64,000 nucleotides of DNA from Kryptolebias marmoratus (GCF_001649575.2 NC_051439.1:12662754-12726753); one strand, 5' to 3'; shown: positions 1 through 36,145, counted from the first letter of the stretch. Numbers and translations are program-made. Notes: generated from the sequence alone by a model not told the origin.

Positions 1-108
1 TTGTTAATCTGAACATACTGAGTCATCTAACACCAACGATCTGTCCTAATAATGCTTCGTGTCTCACTGATGCTTTCTGTTGCCCTTTTTGTTTTTTTTT
101 GTTTTTAG

Positions 109-3100
109 AGGAAGGTTATGTGAAAATGTACCTGAAGGGTCGTCCCGTCACCATGTTCATGCCCAAAGACCAAGTGGACAGCTACTGCCTGGAGTCCAGA
201 GGAGAGCTGCCCAGCAACAAGCTCAAGCTGGACTGGGTGTATCCTTTTACCTGCAGCCTGAAACAGCGGAAATGAAAAAGCGGCTGTACTGCGTGTGGAA
301 AAAGCTCAAACTCGGGCCGCGAGGAAAGGAAGCAGTGTGACGATGCCGCGGCTCAACCGCAGCCCAGAGTCAGGAATAACCTGCTGCGTGCAAGCAGTCA
401 GCAGCTCCTCTTTGTGCTTTGTGTTTTATTTTTAAAGCCGCTTCATTTTGTGGGAAAAGGCTGTAAGGCAAATCAGATATGTGCGCTGCTTATTTTGTAG
501 CTGAATCTACTTTAACAAGGACCTAAAGTAGTTCCCCCTTTAACCTGTTTCTGAAGCCTGAGCTGTAAAAATTGTGAAAACTTCCTTTTCTTTGTTTTTT
601 TTTTGACTCCTTGACCCCCCAACGATGCTCAGCTACGGATACCGAGGCCGAGACTGCCGCTCCAACCTTTACCTGCTTCCCACCGGGGAGACGGTGTACT
701 TCATCGCCTCCGTGGTCGTCCTGTTCAACGTGGACGAGCGGCTGCAGAGACACTACACCGGACACACAGACGACATCAAATGGTGAGGCCCGCGAGCGGA
801 AAGGGTCGTGGCTTGAAAATGTTCCACTTGCAACCATTAAAGCAAGGGAAGTGAGGATGAACTGAAGCCGTTCCACTCGGAGGTCAGGAGGAGGACACTT
901 CACCTAAAACAGGAGGAATGTGCTTTAATTTGTCTCCTGCAGACAGAGTGCAGCCTTTCATGTTGCTCATCTTTATTAAAAAAGGATGTTTTCATGTCAA
1001 AAAAGCTTCCTACTTGTTCATGTTTGGGTTTTTTTTTTTAAAATATGTATATATATCTTCACCAGCCTGGCTGTCCATCCTGATAAAATTACCATAGCAA
1101 CCGGGCAGGTAGCGGGCACTTCATCCGATGGAAAAGTAAGTGCGAGCTGTTTAACGCTCTTGAACTTTGCAGCTACAAACGGTCCACCTGGCCTGACGTT
1201 TTTTTCCCTGACAGCAGCTGGCTCCCCACGTTCGTGTCTGGGACTCGGTCAGCCTCAACACCCTCCACGTTCTGGGCGCGGGCTTCTTCGACCGAGGACT
1301 CGTCTGCCTGGCTTTCTCCAAGTCGGTACGGGAACCACCGGCGGCTCGTTTTGGGAGAGCCCTTCGGCTCTTCTTCTCTTCTGGTCTCCTGACGCGCTCT
1401 GTCGCTCTCTTCTCCTGTTTTCTGTGATGTTAGAACGGAGGAAACACTCTCTGCGTCGTAGACGACTCCAACGACCACGTCCTTTCCGTCTGGGACTGGC
1501 AGAGAGAGGACAGGCTGGCTGAAGCGAAGGTCGGCGTGTTTTCAAAGCGCACGGTTTGAATCGCTGTTCCTCTGCTGAGGCTGAACTCTGCTGAGGCTGA
1601 ACTCTGCTTTGTGCGTTCCCCCCCGCCCAGTGCTCCAACGAGTCGGTGTTCGCCGCAGACTTTCACCCAACTGACAGCAACGTCATCGTGACTTGTGGCA
1701 AGTCCCATCTTTACTTCTGGACGCTGGAGAAAGGAGGCACGTTGGCGAAGAAGCAAGGACTGTTCGAGGTAAAAAAAAAAAAAAAAAAAAAAAAATTGGA
1801 TTTCTCACGTCTCATGAAGCGCTTGAGTTTGATTTGAAGGCGTACGGCCTGTAGCGATCTTTATGTTTTTGTTGTGTTCGTTGCAGAAACAAGAGAAGCC
1901 CAAGTTCGTGCTGTGTGTGAACTTCGCAGAGAATGGAGACACCATCACCGGGGACTCGAGCGGAAACATCCTGGTGTGGGGGAAAGGTAACTGGAAGCCG
2001 TCTCGGCGAGTTTTAAAGGCGCACAAGTGCAAAACCAGAGAAAGTGAGTCGGCTCCCGGTGGAGGAGCTGCATCTGGTGTGAACTTTAATGGAAGAAGTC
2101 CACTTCTTACCCTCAGATCCCACATCTCTCTCTGCGTGTTTTATCTATTGATTACGCTTCTGTCCGTCCGCCTTCCTGTCCGTTAATCGGTCGCCCACCC
2201 TCATCAATCTCTGTCACACAGGCACTAATCGCATCGGCCACGCCATCCAAGGAGCCCACGAGGGCAGCATCTTTGCGGTGTGCATGCTGCGGAACGGCAC
2301 GCTGGTGTCCGGGGGGAAGGACCGCAGGCTCGTTTCCTGGGACGGCAGCTACCAGCAGATCCAAACGGTGGAGGTCGGAAACCAGAATCCTGTTTTTTTT
2401 TTGTTTTGTTTTTTCTCAAAACGTACGCATGAATCAAACACGATCCAAAGGACAAGCTGCCGTTAGAGCTCCTGTTAGAAAGTCGCCGAGGTCGTTTAGT
2501 TTCTGCTGAACACAAGGATGGATTTATTATGGCGGTGGATTTATTATGGTTTGGGGCTGCATCTCGAAAACAGAGACTGTTGAGTTTTTTTTTTTTTTTT
2601 AAATAATTCAGCATCAAAATCAAGACAGCTCTGAGAAAACGTGAAGTCATCTATCCCAAAACTGAAACAGAACTAAGAAAAATACCTTTTTAGTTTGTTA
2701 ATAGTAACTTTTCTTTGCAGTTACAGCATTCAAGTAAATGTAGATTTTCAAATTGTAATAAAAATGGCGACCATTTGACCTCACTGTTTCAAACAAATGT
2801 TGAACTTTATGTCCTGTTCTTTCTTTTTAATGAACTCCTGGATGTATTGAGCCAGAAGTCCCACCATGACGGGCGTTTTGTAGAAGCTTTGTGTCCTCAG
2901 TGAGCTCAGTTTTTGCAGCATTGCGTTGCGGACACGACTCCATGCGGAGAAAGGCTAGGCGGCCCGGCGTGCGGTAAATGTTGGCCCTTTCTCTGCAGGT
3001 GCCTGAAGCGTTTGGTCCCATCCGGACCATCGCAGAGGGGCGAGGGGAGACGGTGCTCATCGGGACCACCAAGAACTTTGTCCTGCTGGGCAGCTTGGAC

Positions 3101-5414
3101 GGAGAGTTCGTCCCTATTACACAGGTGGAGGTCGCTTCATCCGCCGTGCTTTATAGGATTGTTCTTGTTGTTTGTTTAAATTAAAAAAAAATCCTCCTCT
3201 CCAGGGTCACACCGATGAGTTGTGGGGTCTGGCCGTCCATCCCTGGAAGTCTCAGTTCCTGACCTGTGGATATGACAGGCAGGTCTGTCTGTGGGACTCC
3301 AGCACCCATCAGCTCATCTGGACTAAAAGTTTGGAAGTAGGTCGGACCAACACCGCCCCCTGGGGTCAGTCGGGGGAAATTACAAGCCGTGAATTGGCCT
3401 CTAAAGGACGATTATCGCCCTTGAGAATATGTAGGACCGTGCAATGACATTCAGTTAAACGAGGAATCTGAAAACATGCTTCTGAATAAAGTGTATGTTT
3501 TTTTTTTTTTCTCATTTTTGAAAAACAGGATACAGCCCAGTCGGCAGGTTTCCACCCGTCGGGAGCCGTGGTTGCCATAGGAACCCAAACTGGCAGGTAC
3601 AGATGCATCCACTGGCCGCTTAGGTTGAAAATGTAGTTTTAAAAGGTCTGCCTTAACTCGAAGCCGGCACAAAGCTAACTGCGCCTCTGATCCTGCAGGT
3701 GGCAGGTGCTGGACACTGATTCCAAGGATTTGGTCACCGTGCACACGGACGGGAACGAGCAGCTGTCCGTAATGCGCTACGGGCCAGGTATGTTGTCTTC
3801 GTCCTGACTTAGTGTCTGCAGCCCGGGAGCAGGGCTCGAAGGATGGCGTCCTGGTTTGATGATCGGACGTGTTTAAATGTGTTAAAGCGTGGCACAGCTT
3901 CTGGCTGAAATGTGCAGAGATGTGTTGAAAGACTAGACCTGACCTGAGTCATCATGTGACAATCTGCCACAATATTATGGCGAAGTGAAGAGCGTTACTC
4001 ATCTGGTTACAATGAGGTGCTTCCAGGCGTTTGCACGGATGCCACAGTAGGAGCTTTAAAACAAAAAAGAAAAAAAAGAGCAGTTCCAGGAAAAGGATCA
4101 ACAATGATGAGATCTGATGGCTTCTGTGGGAAGCTAATCTGATCCCCGGTGACCTTATCCTTTAATTCTCAGAGCCTGAGGGTCGGTTCGTGAAGTCCTG
4201 ACATCTGAAACTCCCAGGACTCTCCCTCCTCTTTGTTTCTATCCCCACAGGAGAAAACAATATTAGGCAGGTGGACAGCTTGTTGTTTCCTCTGGAGAAT
4301 GAGTCAAAATGTGCTTTTTTTTTTCCTGTATTCTGTCCTCTCTTCAGATGGCAACTTCCTGGCTATCGGTTCCCACGACAACTACATCTACATCTACGCC
4401 GTGGCGGAGAACGGGAGGAAATACAGTCGAGTTGGGAAGTGTTCGGTGAGCGCCCGTGTTTGTCCTGTCTGCTCTGCCTCGCAGTCGCACACCTCTTCTG
4501 ATTCGTTCTAGGATCGTATTTATGTTGTTGTTTTTTTGATCTTCCACACTGAAACCAGTCCTTATTTCTCATCAGGGTCATTCCAGTTTCATCACCCACC
4601 TGGACTGGTCAGTGGACTCCCAGTACCTGGTGTCAAACTCAGGCGACTATGAGATACTGTACTGTAAGTACAACCGTCACTGTGACGTTACGGACTCGAA
4701 CACGGGCCACATCGCTCAGATCGCCTTTTTCACCTTCGGTTGGTGGGCAGTAATAATAATTCCTGAAATGCTGCAGCAAACAGGATTTTATGTCCCATAA
4801 GAAACATTTTATGAAATGTATATTTGGCATCTTTTGACCCTTTTTCCAAGTTCCTCAGTGTTGATTTGTTTGCTCTCCTCTCCAGGGATCCCGTCGGTGT
4901 GTAAGCAGGTGGTCAGCGCGGAGACCACCAGGGACATCGACTGGGCCACCTACACTTGCACTTTGGGCTTCCAGGCGTTCGGTAAGTGAAGCCAGCGGCT
5001 CGCTTCCTCTCGCGCCCTCGGGCGTGTCCGGTGCTCACGCGGTCCTCTCGGCTCGTTCCCAGGGCTGTGGCCCGACGGGTCAGACGGTACGGACATCAAC
5101 GCGGCGTGCAGGTCCAACGGCAGGAGCCTCCTGGCCACCGGGGACGACTTCGGGAAGGTCCATCTCTTCTCGTACCCCTGCTCGCAGTTCAGGGTAAAAA
5201 AAAAACAATTTACAATCAACTCATTTCGGTTTTCGTGTCGATTTTTTTTTTTTTTTTTAAAGTTTGTCTTTTTACACGTCTCTTCCAGGCTCCCGGCCAC
5301 GTTTACGGCGGCCACAGCAGCCACGTGACCAATGTGACCTTCCTGTTTGACGACAGCTACCTGGTGTCGACTGGCGGGAAGGACATGAGCATCGTGCAGT
5401 GGAGGATAGTCTGA
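109..5414 (+). CDS. eml1: EML1, echinoderm microtubule-associated protein-like 1 (3' part, 17 exons)
   Basis: Exons: 109-238, 633-782, 1066-1135, 1215-1325, 1434-1529, 1631-1768, 1887-1986, 2222-2373, 2999-3124, 3205-3336, 3529-3596, 3699-3787, 4348-4445, 4576-4663, 4886-4981, 5063-5193, 5289-5414 (TGA). All have GT-AG borders and the phases close, giving about 632 residues. The first exon in view is already inside the gene, so the N-terminal coiled-coil part, about 180 residues in human, lies upstream. The first two exons encode the HELP motif ([19 protein letters not shown]), followed by the tandem atypical WD40 propellers. Diagnostic stretches are [17 protein letters not shown] and [13 protein letters not shown], and the end is [17 protein letters not shown] proteins bind microtubules and tubulin; EML1 acts in spindle orientation and neural progenitors. 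EML1 is preferred over EML2/3/4 from exon-by-exon resemblance and from the EVL, DEGS2 and YY1 neighbours. One Gly is missing in the VSGGKDR loop relative to the remembered human sequence. Confidence 0.93.
2519..2588 (+). mobile_element. Short Tc1-like transposase fossil in an EML1 intron
   Basis: Within the intron between the 2222-2373 and 2999-3124 exons, one forward frame reads [17 protein letters not shown]. This resembles the IMVWGCF segment of Tc1-type transposases. The match is short, has no visible terminal repeats and runs into a poly-T tract. It is a relic at most and could be chance. Confidence 0.35.
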
Positions 5415-5538
5415 CGGGCGCCGGGCAGACAGCAGAACCAAACTGTACTGAACCGAAACCAAACTTAGACGGACTGAGAGGAGAGGCCGAGGGTTCTGCT
5501 CACAATCCCACCTTTTTTTTTTTTTTTTTTTCACACTA

Positions 5539-5845
5539 NNNNNNNNNNNNNNNNNNNNNNNNNNNNNNNNNNNNNNNNNNNNNNNNNNNNNNNNNNNNNN
5601 NNNNNNNNNNNNNNNNNNNNNNNNNNNNNNNNNNNNNNNNNNNNNNNNNNNNNNNNNNNNNNNNNNNNNNNNNNNNNNNNNNNNNNNNNNNNNNNNNNNN
5701 NNNNNNNNNNNNNNNNNNNNNNNNNNNNNNNNNNNNNNNNNNNNNNNNNNNNNNNNNNNNNNNNNNNNNNNNNNNNNNNNNNNNNNNNNNNNNNNNNNNN
5801 NNNNNNNNNNNNNNNNNNNNNNNNNNNNNNNNNNNNNNNNNNNNN
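5539..5845. other. Assembly gap (307 N) in the EML1 3' region
   Basis: The run of N is flanked by poly-T (before) and poly-A (after) tracts. It follows the EML1 stop codon by about 125 bases, so the EML1 3' UTR and polyadenylation site cannot be followed continuously. The gap length is probably an estimate. Confidence 0.95.
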
Positions 5846-6000
5846 AAAAAAAAAAAAAAAAAAGAAACCATCTCAGAAAGGCACGATTATTTGACCCATC
5901 CGTGATTTCGTTGTTACTGATCAGTTTGCATCAACCGTTATGTGTCAAAATGGCTGAATTTGGTGAAAATCATAGCTTCTACCCACAAACCATACAGATA

Positions 6001-6716
6001 CACTAAACTGTCAATAGTATTCACTCGCCTCCCTTCCCGTTCTTAATCAATCAGGTTTAATACGATGTTGGCCCACCCTTTGCAGCTCGAACAGCTCCAG
6101 CTCTTCTGAAGGTTTAGGAGTGTTTATGGGAATTTTGGACCATTCTTTTGAAGCTTGTCTGTGAGGTCAGCTGATGTTGGACAGGACTGGCCCACAGTCT
6201 CAAATCTAATTCATCCCCATGGTGTTCTGTCGGGTTGAGGTCAGGACTCTGAGCAGGACGGTTAAGTTCTTCCCCACCAAACATGTCACCCACGTCTCTG
6301 TGGACCTTGCTTTGTGCGCAGGTGAACAGGAAGGGGCCGTCCCGAAACTGTTCCCACAAAGCTGGGAGCATGAAGTTGTCCGAAATGTCTTGGCTCGCTG
6401 AAGCATTAAGAGTTCCTTTCCCTGGAACTAAGCCCCACACCATAATACTCCCTCCACCACAGAGCCTCAGCTTCCTCTGAGCCCACTCTGATTTTACATG
6501 GCTGTCGTTCCCAGTCACCTCCACTCACAGCTGACTTTGGGATATTTAGGAGCAAGGAAATTTCACGCACAGGTGGCATCCAAACACAGAACCACGCTGG
6601 AATTCACTGAGCTCCTGAGAGCGACCCATTCTTTGCTTGATCTTATACACCTGTGGTCATGGAAGGGACTAAATTAAATGATTCAAACAGATGAGTGAAT
6701 ACTTTTGGCAGTATAA
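6001..6716 (-). mobile_element. Degenerate, internally deleted Tc1/mariner-type transposon
   Basis: Imperfect inverted ends bound the element. The left end reads AACTGTCAATAGTATTCACT and the right end reads GTGAATACTTTTGGCAGT; both match the common teleost Tc1-like terminal repeat. On the minus strand the interior encodes broken transposase, including SIMVWGLVPGKGTLNAS and RPAQSPDLNPTEH (the Asp-containing SPDLNP motif of Tc1 transposases). Much of the 5' coding half is absent: transposase sequence jumps to the sub-terminal region near 6480-6545. At about 0.7 kb versus about 1.6 kb for full-length relatives, with shifts and indels, it is non-autonomous. Confidence 0.8.
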
Positions 6717-8044
6717 TCATCCAAACATAAGCTGAGTATCTACCTGTGCTTTCAGTTCTTTTTTTAAAAAAAAAACATTTTTTTCCAGATTATTTATTGA
6801 ATATATGTTAAATCCTTCACTGCCAGTTTCTCCCTGTAGGCACCAAACAAGGTTTTGAAACTGTTTTGTCTCAAATTCCCAAAAAAAAAAAAAAAAAAAA
6901 GTGTAAAAACCAAGCAAACACTGAACTTTCTCACGTCTAGTTGTTGTTTTGTTTCTAAGCTCAGCTCGGGAAGAGGAAGGACGAGACCGTCACACTGTAA
7001 ACGCCTGACGTCCAGCGTCAGCCTCTGGCAAGATATTTAACTGAACCGAACCCTCTCGGGTTTGTTTGTTTTTTTTCTTCTTCTTCTTCTCTTTAATGCA
7101 CTGCTTCCACCTGACAAACATCCAGCAGGTCTAACATACTGTTCAGCACCATGATGCACCTTCACATCGTTCTGCTCGTTCCATAAAACCTGCCAAACGG
7201 GAGGCAGCAGCTGTCAAACCAAGCAGGATTAAAGTTATTTTTGAACTGAGAAGACTTTAATGTGAGGCGCAGCTGCGGCCGCTTGTTGTTCTGAAATCTT
7301 AAAGGTTGGCTGATTGTTTTGTTTTTTGTTTTTTTCAGCTAAAACCACAAAAATCCTGTCTTAACGCTTAACACTTGGGGCTTCAGATTCCGAACTATGA
7401 AATATTCGACATGTGACATAAAGTAAACCTAAAATACCCTTCATGGTGTCTGTTTTAATATCACGCTGTCTGCTTTTCTTTGTGTGTTTTGTGTGATGAG
7501 CTGTTTTAAACAACCAAACCCCCCTAAATGTGCACTATGGCACTGGATAGCTGCAAAGTATCACAGAGAAAATGACTCGAATATGATTTCATACCCTGAA
7601 GCTACAATAAAAAAGCTACAAAATCAAACATTCCTCTTAAATCTTTCATTTCAAGGCTGTGTTTTGCAGTCATCCTTAATGTTTTCCCAGTTTTAATGAA
7701 TGTGTTGTTCTTTCTGACTCTTTGGTTCTAAAATGTTGTGTATGATTTGTTTTTTTTTTCTTGTTTTGTTTTGATGAACCTTCACGTTGTCATGTTTTGT
7801 CTGGATGTTTGTGTTTTTTTCCCCCTTGTGTTTTAGGTGTTGATTTAAGGGGCAGCAGGATATAGCTGACACAAGGTTCAGGAACAAAATAAGTTTACAA
7901 AAATACTCTTTAGTTATTGAGTGGACTTCGATAGTTTTCAAATAATTAAACTTTATTTACAAATATTTCCCCACAAAAACACAGAGTTCTCAGTTCCTTC
8001 AAAAACTTTCTTCTCTTTGAAATTTTATTTCAAACAGAAATTTT
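6717..8044. other. EML1-EVL intergenic DNA, nothing coding recognised
   Basis: AT-rich spacer with A and T homopolymers near 6770, 6885 and 7070. A possible AATAAA near 7606 could serve a long EML1 3' UTR, but no transcript evidence can be read here. Short open frames in this stretch have no family resemblance. Confidence 0.5.
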
Positions 8045-8890
8045 GAAATAAAATTTCAATTTTATGCTATTTTTAGTTTTTAGCTTCTGTTCTGCTACTT
8101 TTAGCTTTTAACATTTTCTACTTAGGATTTTAGTTTTTTTGCTATGTCTAGCTAGCATTTTGCTACCTTTCCCCTATTTAGCTTTTGGCTAGCATTTTTT
8201 TTGTAATTTTAACTAGCTTATTGCCACTTTTAGCTCGCATTCTACTATGTTAGTTTTTAGCTAGTCTTGTGCTACTTTTAACTTTTATTTAGTATTTTTG
8301 CAACATTTAGTTTTTATCTAGTATTTTGATACTTTCCTTTTTTTAGCTTTTGGCTAGCTTTTTTTTGTAATTTTAGCTAGCTTATTGCTACTTTCAGCTA
8401 GCTTTTATTGTTTTTAGTTAGCTTGCTACTTTTATAGCAAACCATTTTCCATTTTTAACTTTTAATTTACCTTTTGCTACTTTTAGCTAGCATTTACTCT
8501 TTTTAGCTAGCTTTGTGCTACTTTAAGCTTTTATGTAGTATTTTTACTATATTTTACCTTTTATCTAGCATTTTGCTACCTTTAATTTTTAGCCAGCCTT
8601 TTGCTAGTTATAGCTAGCCATTTGATACATTAGTTTTTTAGCCAGCTTTTTGATATTTGTAGCTAGCGTTTAGCTACTTTTAACTAACGTTTGCTGTTTT
8701 TAGCTAGCCTTGGTCTACTTTCAGCTTTTATTAAGTATTTTCCTACACTTAGCTTTTATCCAGCCTTTTGCCACATTGAACTTGTAGCTAGCTTTTTGCT
8801 ACTTTTTTTTTTTTTTTGCTTCTTTAAGCTTTTACCTAGTGTTTTACTATTTTTACCCTTTAGCTACTGTTCTGCTTCTTGTAGCTTCTT
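8045..8890. repeat. Degenerate TAGC-rich tandem repeat upstream of EVL
   Basis: About 850 bases built from diverged units around TTTTAGCTAGC and TTTTGCTACTTTTAGCTTTTA. AGCTAGC or CTAGCTA cores recur near 8150, 8210, 8370, 8397, 8487, 8504, 8610, 8661, 8702 and 8787. Spacing is irregular, roughly 20-45 bases, so this is an old minisatellite or satellite-like array. The open frame entering its end (from 8691) is a by-product of low complexity. Confidence 0.75.
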
Positions 8891-8959
8891 TGGCCTCATT
8901 CAGCAGCTGATTCATTCAGTTTTAATGTTTATGTTTGTGCAACAACTCCTGCAGTCAGC

Positions 8960-9490
8960 CTCTGGCTCTGGGGGTCCAGGGTCTGAAGGGTGGGGGTTCT
9001 GGGGGTCCTCAGCGGCTGCATGTGCGCGTCTTGTCCACAGGTCGGCAGCCTCGAGCCGCTCCTCCTTCCTCCTCCTCCTCCTCCTCCTCCTCCTCCTCGG
9101 CACCGTATTAGCATTCCTCCCCCCTCCACGAATCTCTCTCCACCTCACCAAAATACTCCGAATGGGAAGGAAACATGCCGTGAAGGAGGCGGCGGCCGAG
9201 CACCAGCGTTCACCGTCCGGCACCGAGCGGAACATGGACCCACGGACCCGCGGCTGCGGCGCGCGCGGACAGCAGAGGCAGCGGAGCACAAAGCGGCCGG
9301 AGGAGAGCGCGTAACGAGCACGAGCCGCCCGCGGGATCGGCAGCACCGATTTCATCGCCAGACGCGCAGAGAGGAGGCTGGAGGGAGGGAGGGACGGAGG
9401 CAGGGAGGCCGCAGCGGGATCAGACACCGAACACACAGCGGAGCAGCCGGCCTCTGAGGGCTTCACCTCCGGCCGAAGAAACGAGGAGAG
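8960..9490 (+). promoter_or_regulatory. EVL promoter and 5' UTR region, CpG-rich
   Basis: Base composition changes abruptly from the AT-rich array to GC- and CpG-rich DNA containing a (CCT)n run near 9066-9098. This continues to the EVL start codon at 9491. The transcription start is not resolvable from sequence alone. Frames open across this block are compositional artefacts rich in Pro, Arg or Gly. Confidence 0.6.
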
Positions 9491-32642
<23,152 letters not shown>

Positions 32643-33657
32643 TGTCGCGGACGGAGGAGCCGGCGGGAGGAGGAGGAGGAGGAGGAGGAGGGCGGAAACA
32701 CGGATGCACAGAGGCGAGGACCCCGGGGGGGAATGTTCTCTCAATGTTTCTGTTGCAGAGACGTTGTGCCAACATTGAAGTCTGCTGGACAGCACAAACG
32801 GACATAAGGGAGCCGGAGGCGCTGAAGGATTGATGTACGGATTAACTTAAAACGGAGGAAGAGCCGAGAGTTGAAGTGAACAAACATTTGTACTGAGTTT
32901 GGTGTTGTGGTCCTCTCTGTGCACCTAGACTCAGTCAGCCCAGTGTTGCAGCTTTTTGTTTTCTGTTCAGTCCATGTCTTAAGGAAATGTTTTGGTTTTT
33001 CTAAGTTTTTACTGTTTTATTATTTAAAAAGAAAAAAAAAATACTGTGGTGATCATAATGATAACGCTGTTGGTGAGTATTTTATTGATATTAGAGAAGG
33101 ACAAAGGAATCTTGCACATCATTAACGTCAGCCTTTTCTATTTTCTATTACTGCTTTTTCCCCTTTTTTTTTCGTTCGTCCCCCCCGACCGTTTCATAAG
33201 AAGCACAACGTGGCGCGCGTCGGCGCCGCAGAGCGCGTTGAGAACCTTTTTCTAACCTCGCTGGAAGCGGCGTCGTAGGTCTCACCTTTTTTTTTCCCCT
33301 GCAGACGCGATGAAGCAAAAACTGCTCCCAGTTGCCTTTTACCTCCTTCATCCAAGGCAAAAAAAATTAATAATAATAGTAATAATAATCGAGCCTCTTT
33401 TTTCTCTCCCTCGATGGTGAATTAAATGACAAAATGCAGTCTGCTTCCGGAACGCTCTTATGTGCTGAGAAAAGCGTTCGGCCGCTGAAATCCGTGGGGA
33501 TCGTTCAGAAAACAGGCTGAAAACTGTAAATGTGCCACCTGGTTTGGAACCATGTATTACCTATTAGTCACCCTCATGCTTTGTGAACCTCCCGAGTATG
33601 CATGAAACCCCGTCTCTATGAATTTGTTTTCTATTTGGTTCAAAACGAACAACTGAA

Positions 33658-33663
33658 AATAAA
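33658..33663 (+). terminator. Candidate EVL polyadenylation signal
   Basis: AATAAA about 1.0 kb after the EVL stop codon. Further AATAAA copies lie near 33755 and 33765, so the true site could be slightly downstream. Expressed-sequence evidence would settle it. Confidence 0.5.
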
Positions 33664-34164
33664 TATATCTTAATGGTGGTACATTTATTCGAGTGCTTTG
33701 TTTCTAGGAAGGTTCCCCTTTCTTTGCGCGAGGCGCTGAACTTGATTATCAAATAAAAAACAAATAAAAAGGTGGCGATCCTACATGAAGACGACAGTAC
33801 GGAGGAAGGTCTAAATGTGTTTTTCCAGGAAGGGTTTGGACAAATGAGACATTTCCTGTCAAACGTCTCATTCAGTGATTTAAATAGTTTTAAAAAAAAA
33901 CAGAATATGGTTGTTAATACTTTCACTGATCAGCCATATTATTAAATCTGCTGACAGATGAAGCAAAAAACGTCCATCGTCGTCCTCCTGCAGAATAATA
34001 TCAGTAATCAGGGTTTCTGTGCAGGCTTTAAATCTGAAATATGAAACAAATCTTTTGTTTTCTGACTGTTCCCTGTTGCATCTCATAATAAAAAAAAGCT
34101 GAATTTCATTACATGACGTAACGGATGAAGTCATCAAGATGTCCACTTTTGGTTCATCTCCCAG

Positions 34165-34467
34165 CAGTGGTTCCCAAAGCACGGGTCGAGACCCCCCCAG
34201 TGGGTCGAGAAACACCCAGTGAAGGGTCGTGGGGGCGATTTCCAGAAACCAAATAAAATGTGGAACTGATTTCTCAGAGCATGTTTTTTTAGATAATCGC
34301 TCTAAAACACAAAAAAGCACAAGTTACAAATGGATAAAGTTACTACAGCAGTGTTCGATGCCGTTTTACTGTCATTATATTAGAGTTTAATGGACTTCTT
34401 AGCGACGTTTGTTCACTTTAATTAGCGACGGTCAGAGATTTGGGTCTGAAGTGTTTGGGAACCACAG
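34165..34467. mobile_element. hAT-like MITE, about 300 bp
   Basis: The left end CAGTGGTTCCCAAAG and right end TTTGGGAACCACAG are near-perfect inverted copies of the CAGNGGTTCC-type ends of hAT elements. The interior GGGTCGAGACCCCCCCAGTG is typical of such repeats. There is no transposase coding. An 8-bp target duplication is not obvious, so the exact edges are uncertain. Confidence 0.65.
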
Positions 34468-36145
34468 ATCAGTCTTTGAGTTGAAGGTTTTAGCCACCGG
34501 ATGAAAAGCTTTGGGGACAAGTTCCTCCCAGTGGCAGCACCTGAAGCATATAGGAGGTATTAACCTTAAAATAACTTTTCAGTCACAAGATAGTCCACCT
34601 CTAAATAAAAGGAACAATGTTTAACTTAATGAACATTGTTTTGTATTGATGATGACTTAAACCCTGTTAAAAAGACTATAAATTAGAAAAAAAAACACCT
34701 TTTTTTTGTTACCATAAGTGTTGTTCTTTGCGGTCCACCTTTTGTGCGCAGTTTGTGTTCCTTTCAATGATGTTTGAAGCATACAGATAATAAAACTCCA
34801 CGACTGTACAGACATTTACTGTGAACTTACAGGCACTTAAAACATTACAAACTGCTCCAAAAAAAAAACATCAATAAAAAGAGTTTCTGAAACTTCTGAG
34901 TGTGGAAACTTGTGGAATCTCAGAATGGAAATTGGGCCGGGACCCTGAGTAACGGCTTCGTAGAACGAGACAAGGTTCTGTTTATAGACGTTCTGGTCTG
35001 AAAGATCATCTGTGAGACGTTCTAGAGGAGAACGGCCCATCCAGAGACCCCACTCTCCTCTGCAACAAGCAGAACCCCACAGGAAACCTGAATTTGGGGT
35101 AGGTGGAAAAGTGGGTAAAAACTAAAACAGAGACACTAATAAAGCTTAGATTTTTATTATTATTATTATTATTATTAATAACAAGCACCGATTTTCTGCT
35201 CAGTGTCAGGCGACAACTTCCTGTTTCGTGGTGTTTTTCAAGACATTGGATCAGTGATAAACAAGGAGATTCTTCAGTTGTCTGCAAATCAACAGTGCAG
35301 CGTTCAAAAAAACAAAAACAAACAACATTCATATCTAAACTACTCATAAATTTTTTTTCATCAGCAGAATATCAGCAACACAAACTTAATGGAATATTTT
35401 TGACATATATAAAAAAATGTAACCAGGACAAACACATGAGCGATGGCTTCAGACTTAAAAACAAAACCAGCTCGTTTATCTCCGATCGTCTGCAGCTGCA
35501 CACGAACGAGCAGAACGAGGCGTCACAGAGGAAAAAGCTCCTCTTACTGGAAGGTAAGTTTCAATGCTCACGTTCCTCTTCAGCACTGCTCTGCGTGACA
35601 AACGGGAAACATTGTCAGGTAACCTTTTTACATCCGGATTCTCACGTTCAAATCTTTATTTTATATATATATAAATAAATGGAGCCATCGTGACAGGTGG
35701 GAGGAGAAACTCACAGGAGGTGAAAGCACCTCTGTTGAATTCTATGATAATGTATGACCTCATGTTCTCAGATTACAGATGATGAAATGGTATTTTTGTT
35801 TTGGTTTTTTTCACGTTTCCTCATCGCCTGCTGGCGACACGCAAATGTCACATTCATTAACAACGTGGCAGCTGGCCAGCACAAAGAAGAAAACCGTCCA
35901 GCCTAATGACGTTCAATCAGCACCTCTAGGAATTCTGTGCGCTTGCGGCTATAATTGGGGATATTAATTTAGCACGAAGCGAGATAAGGAGAGCACTGGC
36001 TGAATGTTGAACATCTTAGGTTTGCTTTCAGTGACGTCACGTGAAGGAGAGGGGTAAAAGAACAAAAAAAAACACCAAATATTTAGAGAGTATTCAGACA
36101 TTTATCTGTGCTGAGGCACTTCTCTGAATAAATACGACCCCTGGG
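34468..36145. other. EVL-DEGS2 intergenic DNA and likely DEGS2 3' UTR
   Basis: AT-rich, with a (TTA)n run near 35152-35178. TTTATT at 35655-35660 (AATAAA on the minus strand) would give DEGS2 a 3' UTR of about 490 bases. The open frames here, such as 35103-35678, lack any recognisable family signature. Confidence 0.45.

Noticed and set aside
8691..9314. A 207-residue open frame upstream of EVL
   Set aside because: It begins in the TAGC array and continues through (CCT)n and CpG-rich 5' UTR. Its composition follows the repeats, not a protein family.
33664..36145. tRNA or snRNA genes in the EVL-DEGS2 spacer
   Set aside because: No A-box/B-box pair or cloverleaf-like arrangement was recognised by eye.
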